From positions 7,442,001-7,502,000 of the forward strand of contig CM060733.1 of the NCBI GenBank assembly GCA_030704615.1: a DNA stretch of 60,000 bases. The letters are read 5' to 3'. Below are positions 22,752 through 33,444 of the stretch, piece by piece (position 1 is the stretch's first letter; each line of letters opens with the position of its first letter). Position numbers and translations under genes: made by a program. The notes below the pieces were generated by a model. It was not told the origin of the DNA. It did no database searches and was given only the letters and a program-made list of their open reading frames with translations. The DNA is from Takakia lepidozioides. Lineage: Eukaryota > Streptophyta > Takakiopsida > Takakiales > Takakiaceae.

Positions 22752-23261
22752 TATAAGGCTCTAGTACTAATCTAATAGTGACACGGTGGGCACCTGTTGC
22801 AGTCTAAGGGTCATATCCCAGTGGCTCAGGGCACCTGCACCTGCATCCACCGCAAGAACTCCTATGGTTGGCTGGTCATCAACCCAGCCTCACCATAGAA
22901 GAAACACTGGTGGTCTTGCTGGTCATCACTCCAGCCTCACCACCGACAGCATACTCTAGGATTGACCGGTGATCAAATCCGGCCTAATCCCTATGAAAGC
23001 AAGCGCCCACACAAAACCAACATGGCGCACAGTCAAGCATGCAGGTGTTGGGGGGATCCAAACACACGAAATCAAAACATCAACACCCCCACACCAAAAT
23101 CCAGCAGCAACGCTGATCCTGCAGAATATCCCAGCCCAAGACCCCGGACTGACTGGCCTCCACCAAGAGAGGCTTTGGCAACTACAAGTACAAGGTAATG
23201 AAAATAGTACAGAGATGGAGGGGAAGAATAGAAGCCCGCCCAAGCAAGATCTAATCCTGAT
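22752..23261. other. gypsy-1 non-coding spacer between upstream ORF and gag
   Basis: About 500 bases with stops in all minus frames. Short direct repeats occur (GCTGGTCATCA...CCAGCCTCACCA near 22870 and 22918). No recognisable gene. Confidence 0.6.
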
Positions 23262-24011
23262 CTATGCTATCAACTTCCAGACTTCTCTCAAAGTGCCTCG
23301 CTCTGCTTGATGGTAAGGTGTAGGAGGTATATCTATGTCCAGAAACCTGCCACTAACCTTGTCCCAAGCTACAGTAGCTCGCTCTAACCAACCCTCCTCC
23401 TCTTTCTGCCAGGTAGAGACAAAGCAACACTCTGCTATCTCCCGCTCACTGAACACTAAAGAAAACAAAGGTAGGGTCTGATAGTCTCTCAACTCGAAAG
23501 CTTTGAGACGGTTGCGGGTGTCTTCATTGCGAATGACTGGATCGCCTTCAAACAGAACAAACTTGTCCTCGCTAATGAACCCCCGCTCGTGGTTGCCTTG
23601 TGCAGAGCGTGTCCGACTGCAACACTGTCTAATTGCACAAACTTGTGCAGCTCCTGCTCCTCTGCTCCAGTACACCACGGCCTTGTGGCTGAACACCTTG
23701 GTCCCCGGGGCTGTCTTTGGCTGTGTTCCAAGCCTAGCTTTCACCCACTTTGGTATTTCACTTACAGCTGCAGAACTGCTGGCTCCAACAGAGTTCTGAC
23801 TGTCCAAGGCGATATTGAGGCCCTCAATGCCAACTACAGCAGTCTGTTGTCTACTGCTAATGCCTGACTCCCAGTATGCAATCAACTCGTCCAACTGTTC
23901 TCCACTCAAATCAGTCTGAGTTCCTTGGGAAACATAGATCCTGTCCCCTTGTGTGCACAGGCTAAGAGAAGAGACCTGCCCTTCAATTACGTCCTCATTT
24001 CCCCCAGCCAT
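23262..24011 (-). CDS. gypsy-1 upstream ORF, unknown function
   Basis: An uninterrupted 249-codon frame starts at ATG 24011 (MAGGNEDVIEGQ) and ends VWKLIA. It lies between the leader and gag on the coding strand of gypsy-1. I do not recognise its family. It has no zinc knuckle, signal peptide or clear membrane segment. A Cys-rich patch (CAIRQCCSRTRS) and an acidic, aromatic C-terminal third are visible. Being open in an element with other frameshifts makes it a credible gene. Extra ORFs upstream of gag are unusual in Ty3/gypsy. Confidence 0.55.
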   Translation of the reverse strand: MAGGNEDVIEGQVSSLSLCTQGDRIYVSQGTQTDLSGEQLDELIAYWESGISSRQQTAVVGIEGLNIALDSQNSVGASSSAAVSEIPKWVKARLGTQPKTAPGTKVFSHKAVVYWSRGAGAAQVCAIRQCCSRTRSAQGNHERGFISEDKFVLFEGDPVIRNEDTRNRLKAFELRDYQTLPLFSLVFSEREIAECCFVSTWQKEEEGWLERATVAWDKVSGRFLDIDIPPTPYHQAERGTLREVWKLIA

Positions 24012-24735
24012 GCATGGAGTACATCCACAGATTTATGTCTCATGTAGACCACAACAGATTCTGGACACAGAATTGTGGATCTTTTATAGCACACTCACAC
24101 TCTAAAAATTCCACAGATTTTTAGCAGAGTCCCCAAAACAAAAACCATGGTGTAGACATGTAGATTTCCCCTTTCTGCAGCTATCCACCCAAAACTGAGT
24201 CAAACGGAGTCCATTTGACAAAGTTATGACCAACCAGGCTCTAAATCATTTAAATTATATCAAAGTTTTTTTTTTTTTTTTTTTTTTAACACCAAAACGT
24301 TCCCGCCATTAAGAACCGTTCCCGGGTTTCATTTGTGGTTACAGATGCACCACAGACTTGCTCGCTTAGTGAGCTGCTTTGCTCCAGCAACGACTCTCGA
24401 GCTCGGGTGGATGGCTATGGCGATGGTGGTGGCCTGTGCAGCGTCAGGCATCTATTTCCCGTGATGCAAGCACTCGAGCCATCCCTAATGCAGGGACAAG
24501 CCCTGATGATACTCTGTCAGAACCTGGTGGGCAGCTGCCATCTGCACTTGCTCTCTCTTCAGACAATCTTCGGACCTAGTGTCAAATGTGGAAGTGGTGA
24601 AGGAGCTTATTGACAAAGGCAACTGTGTTGGACTATCCACAAAGTGGAGAGTAACCAGATCAGCTTCGTCATTTAGTTGAAGCTTGGAGCATAGGTCTGC
24701 ATACTCCGATAGGGCAAGGCACTATCTCAATTCAG
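24012..24735. other. gypsy-1 leader with a 24-T tract
   Basis: A run of about 24 T lies at 24265-24288 (poly-A in element orientation), followed by GC-rich sequence 24310-24640 with coding-like composition on plus (for example APATTLELGWMAMAMVVACAASG) that I cannot assign. The poly-A-like run may mark the edge of a retroposed or captured piece. Confidence 0.5.
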
Positions 24736-24957
24736 GTAGCGATCATGTTTGCTTTGACCTCCATCAAGGGAGTGGGGCGCCGTTTCGCTAACCTGGTCTG
24801 CAAGAAGGCGGACGTCGACACCAGCAAGAGAGCTGGTGAGCTGTCGGGTGCGGAGCTGGAGAACTTGATGGTGATTGTCGCGAATCCCCGGCAGTTCAAG
24901 ATACCTGACTGGTTCTTGAACAGGAAGAAGGATCACAAGGACGGACGTTATTCGCAG
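24736..24957 (+). pseudogene. RPS18: Captured exon of 40S ribosomal protein S18 (uS13)
   Basis: A 222-bp block encodes [37 protein letters not shown] and [20 protein letters not shown], ending GRYSQ. This is the highly conserved second exon region of eukaryotic ribosomal protein S18. It is bounded by an acceptor (TCTCAATTCAG) and a donor (GCAG/GTCAAA), so it is a genomic exon with intron edges, not a processed mRNA copy. The frame is intact. It lies antisense to gypsy-1 in its leader. The rest of the gene is absent. Confidence 0.93.
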
Positions 24958-25460
24958 GTCAAACTTTCTTCCAGACTGATCCAGGTCCTGTCAGTCCAAG
25001 TAAGTAACCTCTCCTAGAGGAGAACTAAAAGAGATTACGGGGAGGTAGGTTACATATGCACACAACTGGAGCTGGAACACCTGCCCCCCCTGATCCACCC
25101 CCACCATAACCTTGATAGGCAGAAGTAGCAGGGTACGGGTTTCCAATTAAGCCGTAATTCAGCTTCGAAGATGTTCAACTAGTGAAACACACAGCAGCTG
25201 AGAAAGATGCAACTGATGAAAGCCCTGCCACTCCTCACACCTCCACGCTCCCGGCATGCTCACCAAATGAAAGAAAACCAGAAGAAAACTCCCCTTCACC
25301 TGCAGAGTCCAGCTTTTGACTTTGTCTCGAGCCTGTTACATTCTCAGAGATTTTACTATTCCACTCAACCATTTCACATCAAGCACACAGGACAGCCTGA
25401 AACCTAAACCTTCCACGTTATTATGCAAGTTTGACGGGCGGGATGTACAATCGGAATGGA
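24958..25460. other. Captured-sequence mosaic, unassigned
   Basis: This follows the RPS18 exon. It holds intron-like sequence to about 25140 and then a coding-like plus-strand stretch at 25195-25320 (ATDESPATPHTSTLPACSP, EENSPSPAESS), a low-complexity Ser/Pro/Thr segment that I cannot assign to a family. Confidence 0.4.
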
Positions 25461-25715
25461 CTATCCAATCTGCAGACCAAAATCCTTTTCTTCCCAGCAG
25501 AATCGAGTCCTTGAGTCCGAGTCCCCCTTGCGAATCTTCAAGTCCATTATACTCGTCATTCGAGGTTGATACAACGAATACACAACCGATTGCCGCCTGG
25601 TCAATTCCAGCTGCTGCTTCCCCTGATTGAAAGCAGAGACAACGCTGGAAAGATCCGACAGCTCGGAATTGTCCTTAAACGCTTCCCGACTTCGCCGTTT
25701 CACGTACTCCCGCAC
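25461..25715 (-). pseudogene. Captured fragment resembling a LYR-family protein C-terminus
   Basis: An open minus-strand stretch reads VREYVKRRSREAFKDN, then SELSDLSSVVSAFNQGKQQLE and RRQSVVYSLYQP. LYR-motif mitochondrial proteins have a similar pattern after the LYR helix (REY..RR.R..F..N, then a GK.QLE.LRRQ helix). It lacks a start, the LYR tripeptide itself and a proper end. It is the second of at least four host-like pieces in the gypsy-1 leader. Confidence 0.45.
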
Positions 25716-25789
25716 ATTATAGTGCGTAAATCTTCACGCTTCTCTGAGAAAGCCTCTCAACAGCGCCCGCACCTCCGCTGCAGATGGCG

Positions 25790-25896
25790 CTACTGCGGCC
25801 ATCGCAATTCTCCCTCCACTTCAGGATTGTTGATCAAATGCAGCACCTTGGTTGTTGACCGGTCATATTCCCTGTGTCCTAGCTTGGACTCCAAGA
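25790..25896 (-). pseudogene. Captured exon fragment resembling checkpoint protein MAD1
   Basis: After a good acceptor on minus (CTGCACTCTTGCAG) the exon reads LESKLGHREYDRSTTKVLHL, continuing INNPEVEGE. The LESK-GH...TKVL-(H/R)-(L/M) block resembles a conserved segment of spindle checkpoint MAD1 proteins. The match is short and made from memory of the family, so the name is tentative. The presence of a splice acceptor indicates capture of genomic DNA. Confidence 0.45.
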
Positions 25897-26003
25897 CTGC
25901 AAGAGTGCAGGTATCAGCGTTCACCGCTTGCCAGCGCTGCTCCATGCTGCACGGTAGAGCTTCTCTCTAAGCTTACTGGGGAAACAATCATCCAGCTTCA
26001 AGG

Positions 26004-26190
26004 ATCACGCATAGGTGCCAACTAGCATTTGCTGCTGCATTTTTAAGTCTCTCCTCGTATACTCCAAAGCCTCTGGTGACTTGGTAGCTTTAGCGACTGC
26101 AATAACAGTGGCGGCTCCGGCATCGTCATCCTCCAGGCGTTTCAGGGCACGCTGAATCTTGTGATCACATTCAATGATATGCTTCTCAAA
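26004..26190 (-). pseudogene. Captured exon of a LUC7-like splicing factor
   Basis: After acceptor TGCTTAG on minus, the exon encodes FEKHIIECDHKIQRALKRLE, continuing DDDAGAATVIAVAK and SPEALEYT. Plant LUC7-like U1 snRNP proteins have the same run (ECDRKI.RALKRLE, then an Asp-rich turn, then a TPEVLEL block). The exon runs into a stop (TGA 26004-26006) beyond the homologous part. It lies directly inside the 5' LTR of gypsy-1. Confidence 0.75.
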
Positions 26191-26280
26191 CTAAGCACTA
26201 CTTGCACACAGGTAATCTTGCAAGTGCTAACCCACAACTCCTACCTTGCACTCACAGGTAAGAGCTCATCTTTCTCGAGT

Positions 26281-26635
26281 GATAAAGAAGCTTGAAAGGA
26301 CATACACTCCCAACACAAGAAATATAAAATCCATCGCTATCACTCATTGAAACTGAAGTCGAGCCAGGGGCACCCCAAGCTATGGGGACTCCACCCCACA
26401 ACAACCTGTATCCCTACATAAGCACACTAAAACCTAAACACATGCAGGAGCTCGGTCGCGCAGGCTCAACTCGAGAAAGATGAGCTGCGCGACTGCCGCT
26501 CTCGTGAAGATAAGACAGACCAGGTGTCAAGCTAAACTTGACACCTGATTTAACACTTGACCTAAATCCAAGTGTTAAATACAAACAACTAGTTTTATGC
26601 TAGCTGTTTTCACACTGTGCTTATTTAACTTGACA
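26281..26635 (-). repeat. gypsy-1 5' LTR
   Basis: Starts TGTCAAGTTAAATAAGCACA at 26635 in element orientation. It matches 14711-15065 over 355 bases with about four differences. It lacks the 72-bp LTR end seen at 14639-14710: the sequence after CTTTATC is ACTCGAGAAAG and then the captured LUC7-like intron. No primer-binding site is visible next to it, so the LTR-leader junction appears rearranged. Confidence 0.85.
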
Positions 26636-27775
26636 ATGGCTTTCCAAGAAGGACTTGCTTGCGCCAAGAGCAATTGCAGATGTTGTTGCGGATGGGTTTC
26701 TCCCGAACTCTTGTTTGATCAACCTCGATATTGTCTCAACACTCTCCCTGTAATCCCCCTTCGAGACAGGATGGTTATGGAATCCAAAATGCACACAAGC
26801 TCTCGTCATTGTATTCAAACGGTGGACAACATAGTACATTCTTGCTCCGCAGAGCGCCAAGCAGGATGGCACAAGTTTGCAGAATTTGCAGACGAAAGTG
26901 TTTGCCGGTGGAGGGGCAGTCCCAGGCTGAAATGGATTCTCCGCCAGACCCTCCCATTCGCTTTGATTATGAACTCCAGACTGAAGAAAGTGTCTGCAAT
27001 TCAAATTATCACACCTAAGGTGTCCATTGCAAACTGTCCTCCTGAAAACAAGCTTGTCATCATTCTGAATATTGGATGTTTTTGTTCTGCACCACGGGTG
27101 CCCGTCGTGTTTCTTGTCCATTCCATGCATCATGATTGTTACACCTCCAACTCGCGGAGGAGGAGGCAGCTCGAATAGGATATCGCCATCAAAAGTCTCC
27201 GGCAAGAACTTCACAGGCACCTGCTTCAAAGATTCCCAATCAATTCCCCGCAACTCACTTTTGAATCCAGCCATTCCTCCCATCGCCCGCAATTTTGGAA
27301 TGACACTACAAATCTCTTCTTCATCAGCTTCTGCAACCACAGTAGGAAGGACTGGATTTGGAATTTCACTTATGTCATCATCGGAAGAATCCGAAAGCTC
27401 AACGATTGGAGTGGAGGAAGTCTGTTCTTTTTTCACCACCACCTCCCTCTTGTCTTCAACGACCGAAGCAGCAGTCCCGGGCGTCACATATGACCCAAGG
27501 GACTTTCGCCGAGGCTCTCCAAGTACTTTGTATCGACCAGGACGCACTCTCCACTGGCTGATATGAGCCGTCTCATCACGGTTTTGGAAAGAATATTTCA
27601 CCAACTTCCCTTTCAGATCGTAAACCTCTTTCTCCAAAAAGATGGAGCCATTCTGCAGCTGAAAACGGGTAGCCAAGACATGTTCCAGAACAATTGCAAA
27701 TCCATTGTCAAGGACTTCCTGGGAGAACGGCACTGGTTTGTCGTCTGAGAAGAACTCCGCTTCAGAGGAAGCCAT
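26636..27775 (-). pseudogene. MULE transposase, N-terminal zinc-cluster part, MULE-B
   Basis: A continuous frame starts at ATG 27775 (MASSEAEFFSDDKPVPFSQE). Residues 1-110 form a globular part (FLEKEVYDLKGKLVKYSF, RPGRYKVLGEPRRKSLG). Residues 115-160 are an acidic linker (VELSDSSDDDISEI). A Cys/His-rich DNA-binding region follows at about residues 245-345: CNGHLRCDNLNCRHF, then FVCKFCKLVPSC, CGARMYYVVHRLNTMTRACVHFG, FHNHPVSKG. This resembles the FLYWCH/WRKY-GCM1-like zinc domains of MULE transposases. The frame is cut after LESHC by gypsy-1, whose LTR supplies the last codons. This is the best copy of this domain in the window. Confidence 0.8.
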
Positions 27776-28630
27776 CTTCCTTCCTCGAGTATGTTTGTAC
27801 CTTGCTATCGCAGATCTAGTGTAAATCGGTTTACTGCTGTCTCCAGAACACAGTTGAAGAATGAGCAGAGCATATGGCGGAGGAAGCTCAGATAACGACT
27901 GTGCATATTCTGTTATTCATTCCAGATATGCAGCCGTCCATTTTAATTACTTTTCTTGTGGGCCCAGTGGTCAGAGAATCCATAGGGGCAGTGTCGGCAA
28001 CTGTTAAACCGTTAATCAGAACCTCATCAATAAACCCAATAACAAAGCCGACTTCCTGGAAGCATGCCATAGGATCCGAGAATGGGATTGCAGATTAAGT
28101 AAATGTATCTATATACTACTACCAATGATCATGCACACCTAGAAAGTTCCAAATGTGCAACGAATGTGGGGTTTGGATAACAAGGATGACCGTGTATGAT
28201 ATTCCAAAATTTGTCATCAAACTCTCGTTCATTTATATTTATTTGTTTAAGACTGCGCATCAATTTCTGGGATTCGCTGTTCTTTTTAAATATTGAACCA
28301 GTTATAATTTAGAATACGCCGTTTTGTTTTGGGCGGCACACGTCAAACATCCATAACTGAATACGAACAGCTGTACACCAATTGCTGGCATGTGCACTAA
28401 TAACGAAACGACTATGTGTAACGGTCACGCGGGAGGGAATCCGATGCTTCTAGAGACACGCAAGAACACAGGCAATCCCGCAAGAAATCGAGAGTCACTG
28501 CGTTTTTCTACTTTTCGCGCTTAGAGAAAGAGTGGTAGTCAAGCTGGAGAGGGTTCCTTCTAGAATACGAAAGAGAAGAAAGTCTCTTTATTTTACTTCC
28601 CTTAGAGAGAGACGCAGAGCAAGAGAGAAA
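27776..28630. promoter_or_regulatory. Divergent spacer between transposase and ParB-MTase genes, MULE-B
   Basis: These 855 bases separate the two divergent ATGs. The half next to the ParB-MTase ATG (28400-28630) is conserved with MULE-A (8860-9080), including CGCAAGA, TCAAGCTG and the GAGAGAGACGCAGAGCAAGAG leader. The half next to the transposase differs between copies. It probably holds a bidirectional promoter. No TATA or initiator can be named. Confidence 0.45.
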
Positions 28631-29007
28631 ATGACGAGGCGTCGTTTGTTGGAGAACACAGGGCCAAGGCAGCAGGTGAACGCGGAGACTGATTCACAAG
28701 AGCAGACGGAGACTGAGGCAGCGGCTGCGACACAGTCGGCGATAAGAGTGCGCCAGCCTGTGGAGGCAGAGATGAATCGCAGGGACACTGAAGAAGGTGG
28801 AAGCACGCGGAACGCCGAACCTGAAGAAGGTCAAGAAACCCTTGCGCAGACAGAAACTCCAGCAGATGTGAGAGGGAAGAGGAAAGCTGCAGAAGGGGAT
28901 CAAATTTCAAAACCTAAGAAGGTGCCAGTAAGTTTTATCATATAGTCTGTGTGATTGCCTTTCAAGGAGTCCTTCCTCTTCCATTCTTTAGCAGGAACTA
29001 CTGAATT

Positions 29008-29328
29008 GCGAGCGTCGTTAACGCCATTCGATTCTGCTCATGAGATTTATGTACCTATGTGTTTGAAGAGAGAGTCTGCACTTACTATTCTCCCTCAACT
29101 ACACTGAATGTCGTTGCCGCCAATCAGTTGCACATATATGTCATTACACAACACCGATCCGGCAGGTTGTTATCTTTTGTGATTGTCGTTAACGCCGTTC
29201 GCTATCGCTCTCACTTTTGTTTTGAATACGGCAGTCTCGGCTTTGCATGTGTAGATTGTGCTGAATTCTTTCACACCATTCATGGTGAGTTTCCTTGATA
29301 CAGAGTGATTGTCGTTACCGCCATTCAC
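29008..29328. repeat. Four class-B 24-bp palindromes in intron 1, MULE-B
   Basis: Sites start at 29008, 29105, 29179 and 29305 with cores CGTTAACG, CGTTGCCG, CGTTAACG and CGTTACCG. Arms are of the GTGATTGT / CCATTCAC type, somewhat decayed. They occupy the same intron as the 16 class-A sites of MULE-A although the arm sequences differ. Confidence 0.85.
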
Positions 29329-30807
29329 TATTTGCAAATCACTTAGTCAGAACTAAATGGCATCGTGCAGAAAACTGTGAGGTCGAAGCCTACAGGATCA
29401 GAGGGGAAAGGATCTGGAGATGGGGACGAGTCCGCAAAAAGCTCAGAGAATACAGATGAAGCAGATGAATCCGAAGTGCACTACCTTGACAAGGTGAAAG
29501 AACTCATGTCATTCCAGAAGGTAAACTCTCAGGAGGTTATAAGGGACATGCTCGTATCTGGAGGGCGTCTGGACATGCCTCTGTGCCGGATGATATCAAT
29601 GCCTGTTGTGCGTCCACCTCTTTCCCATGACATAACAAAATTGGAGAGTGATTTTGTGCATGGATATAGACTTGGTGCACAAGTTTTTTATGTGTCACTG
29701 ACGGATATAAATGGGAAAAGCACATTAGTTTCTCCAGAGATCAGTGATAACTGGGATGAGTGCTGGAAAGATGCCAATGAGGAGTTCGAGCTGGGCCTCA
29801 TGATGGGAAAGAACACCCAGCAATTTTGCAACCACATGTTCTACGTTTGGGACGGCAACCACCGATTGCTGGCATGGATGGGATACATTCAGAAACACCA
29901 TTCGAAAGACAAAGACAAGCATGTTGCTGTGGAGGCAATGGTTTTGGATCCAGGAAACGACATCGCTAGGCTTCTCATAGCTATGCACGACGTGAACAAG
30001 TAAGTCATCCAGGAGATTTGATTCCCTCTGTAGTGTCTTGTTGATCCTCAAAAAACAGAGTTGAGGAATGCAATGTCTTCAATGTTTTTGCAGATCGACA
30101 GAGAAATCGCATGTGACAACAAGCTTGGTTCACACACTATTCCGAATTCAGAGGATTGGTCTGATGAAGCTGGATGATTTTCGGACAGTACTACCACCCA
30201 ATATCATCAAGAAGTGCGAAACAGGAAGAGCTGCAGGCACTTGGTATTCTTTGACACGAGAGGCGTTTCTGGAGTACATGTATGCGGTAAGCCCGAGTCT
30301 GTAATCTGTTTACTTTTCGAATACATGTTTAGAGTCCCTTCGGAGCTAATCACTACTTGAATGAATGCAGCAAGAACTGGCAGAGGCAGCTGAGAAGGGA
30401 AAATCCGAATATTACCGCACTACACCAGAGGAACTAAGGACATCAAAGGGTGTGGAAGCTGCAATAAAGAAGGAGTTTGAGATGCGAAGAACCAAATTGA
30501 TGTCAGCCTTTGGAAAGCAGCTTAGAATAGTAGATCCTGGACTTGGTCCTGAGTTCCTTCAGCAGATCAAAACACACAATGACAAGCATGTGCATCCGGA
30601 GATGCAGCAGGAGAAATTGCACCGGCTGGCCATATCGATGGTCGACCCACAAACAAAAATAAGGTGGCTGGAGATATGGAACTCAGATCAAACAGTAAAG
30701 GACTTGAATCAGTTCCCAAGAGCACCATACAGCCTGGTACAAAGGTGGAAGGAATCAGTGATTTGGTGTTTGATAACTGGCTCCACAAGGCTACATTTTG
30801 GAGTCAG

Positions 30808-33138
30808 GTGTGTATTCGAACATGCTGTTTCTTCTCTTCAAGTATGTGATGTGTTTCTTTTTTGCAATTCTGACAAATATACTGTAGTGTGAAAAGAAGG
30901 GGCGTGAATCCCCTTCTGGTTAATCCTAAATCTGTACTCCTCCTACTCGTCCCTGTTGAAGTATCAGGGCAAAGGAAAGGAGCGTTCTCTTTTCTGTCCA
31001 ACCATCGTCATGAGGCTATATGGGTTTTTCCTTCAGGTTCGTTCGTGATCAGAGTTTGCGGAATCCTCATCCACGCCGCAGCGGAAGAGAAGACATGGAT
31101 GGAGTCTTTGGTTTGTTCTTGCCCTCGGTTCTACTTCTATGCAACAGCCTGGCCCTATGCTCACTGCGCCAACAGTGTTGGCGTGATCTTTTATGTGATG
31201 CAAGCAGCCCAATGGCAGCGGTGAATACGACCCTTAATGTGAACCCCCTTGAGCAGTGACATGTCGGAAATCCCTTTTTGTAATGGTGACACAGATTTAG
31301 AGGGAGACAGCTCAGATCTTCATAAACTGCAGGGGCACTGGTTTTCCTTCAGGATTCATGCTTTCTTCATCTCAATCTCCCCAAGTTGGCCATCCCCCCA
31401 TCAACCCTTTTTGCTGAGCAGCTCACTCTCTCTCTCTCTCTCTCTCTCTCTTTTCCTTTTCTCGTCTGTTTCTCTATCTCTGTCTATGTCTACAGGCTCC
31501 TTACTTCTTCACATACAGCCCATCTATCACGTAATGCAAATGCACACTCCGCCAGGCATTCAGTGCAGCCAGCCATGAAGTCATCCTTGGTCTCACAAGG
31601 CAAAACCATCCCTTTCATCAGTCTCTCTATCTCTCTCTCTCTCTCTTCTCTCCGTCAATACTCAACCCTTCACACTACCCCTTTCTTTTAAAAGATCCCA
31701 TTTCCCAAAACAGCTCTCATCCCTTCTTCAGATTCAACCTGAATACCCAACATCTCTCTTTTCCTTTCAACAAAAGGGCTTAAGTCGTTCATATCCTGAT
31801 ACAATGCTGAAATCACACCTTATCCCTTTTGTGTTTTCATACAGTTCCAGCTAACCCTCAGTTATCTCTCCAAGCAAACAAGCTATATCTACATTGGGTC
31901 CAGTGTATCACTACCCCCCCCCCGCAGCATTGTGTGCAGGTTTACAACACTGAAACAAGAACAAGAATGAAGACAACAGTGACCATTCTGTTTTCTGTGA
32001 CAACAGTCTCTCTCTCTCTCTCTCTCTTCACTCATTTTTCTTACTGACACTACGACGGCAGGTGTATCCATTCCTTCCATGTTCTGGTTTGAAGTCCAGA
32101 GTCTCCATTCCATTTCCAAAAACCTTTCCTCTATCACATGTCTCCACCCTTTCCTTTCAACAACCAGGGCAGTCCTAAATCTACCAAAAGCGATTTCTAA
32201 GTCCACCCCAAAGAAGAAGCCCACAGTCTACCAACTTATCTGTTTTTATCCTCCAGTGAAGCGGTGGGTCAGCCTGCCGAGATGGCACCTCACCATCGCC
32301 TGTCAGCAGCCACCACAACCTTTTCTCCTTGTCTTGATTCCAGAGTTTATCATGCCATGATGTCTCCTCATCATCCTATGGAGCATCCTGTGGTTTGCCA
32401 ACTAAATTGCTCTATTCTTCTATGCATGTAGCTCTTTAAGAACTGAAATGGACCTATAGCAAGAAGACAAAAAGGCAGCTAGAAGCCTGATTACAGATAA
32501 CCTGTGTTTGCCATCCAGCCAGCACTCCACATGCCTTATCACCTCCATTGATTGTGCTCAGATTCTCTTCCTTGTGCTTCTGGCAGGTGGCCGTTCTCCT
32601 TGCTTGCTCATCTGCCCATAACTGTCATCTTCAAGACAGTGGCGGCAGCGGTGGTGCGCCGCTCTCCTTACATGCTCCTATCTCCATGAATTGATCATCA
32701 CAACGAGAAAGACGGCACCGCTTCCCTTTACACAGAATACCAAGCAGAGGCACTTAATGCTGCCCTCTAAACCAAGCGAAGTCCCACAGCGCAGGTACAA
32801 CCTCTCAACACAGACTGCCCTGTCAACACCACAGCTCGCGGCAGCTGCTACGAATCGCCCGTCACCTTCCTCTTCGTTCTTCCTTCCTCGCGGATTTTAG
32901 GTTGAGCATCAATGACGAAAACGTTCATCGCATGGATGAAAAATGCATGGTCACGACTTAGCCATTTTTATTTTGGCAACGCATGAGTACAGTATGCCCA
33001 CAAAATTACCTGTATGGAGGGATATATCCCTCTTGCAGTTGGTATGAGGGCCCTCCCATTATAGTGATGCAGGGTCTTAATGGTGAAGCCAAAATGTAAT
33101 GTCACTCCCCTGCATTCACACTACAATACTATTTGCAG
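30808..33138. other. Expanded intron 4 of MULE-B ParB-MTase with about 2.2 kb insertion
   Basis: The same intron is only 84 bp in MULE-A (11819-11902) and about 119 bp in MULE-C (46112-46230). Here it is 2,331 bp. Sequence from about 30890 to 33060 is unrelated to either. It contains CT microsatellites (31424-31452, 31622-31651, 32009-32028), a C run near 31913 and Pro/Ser-rich pseudo-frames, but no recognisable protein, LTR or terminal repeat. It is an insertion of unknown type, possibly captured non-coding host sequence. Confidence 0.7.
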
Positions 33139-33444
33139 CTCGAAAAGCGCGCCGTCATTGTGCTGGATCAGACTTTGAAGGACCTGAACATTGCGATTGT
33201 TTCCCCTCCCCAAATGTCATTGGAGGCATACATAAGGAAGTGGAGAGGTCTCACCTGGAGATACTGTTTTTTCCGGGAGTTCTCCAAAGATGGTAACATT
33301 TTACGGTCCAACGACTTTGACAGTCAGGTTGGAGGAGAGTGGGCCATGATGCGAGTTGTGTAAAGGTGAAATGTCATACTTGAAACTCTACTGTTTTTTT
33401 GGGAAAAAATGTGGCTTCATAAGGATTGCAATCATAGATCCAGA

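Larger units (their letters stand above)
14639..26635 (-). mobile_element. gypsy-1: Ty3/gypsy retrotransposon with DNA methyltransferase and PHD finger
   Basis: Minus-strand order: 5' LTR (26281-26635), leader region containing captured host exon fragments (24300-26280), an upstream ORF (23262-24011), gag with two zinc knuckles, protease, a C5 DNA methyltransferase, reverse transcriptase and RNase H, integrase, a PHD finger, and the 3' LTR (to 14639). The DNMT lies between protease and reverse transcriptase. The two 355-bp LTR cores differ by about two substitutions and two 1-bp indels, so insertion is recent. The flanks are not a simple duplication: about 1.2 kb of MULE-B is missing at the site. 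Confidence 0.92.

Noticed and set aside
24736-24957. Functional RPS18 gene
   Set aside because: Only one exon is present; preceding and following coding parts are absent and neighbouring fragments belong to other genes.
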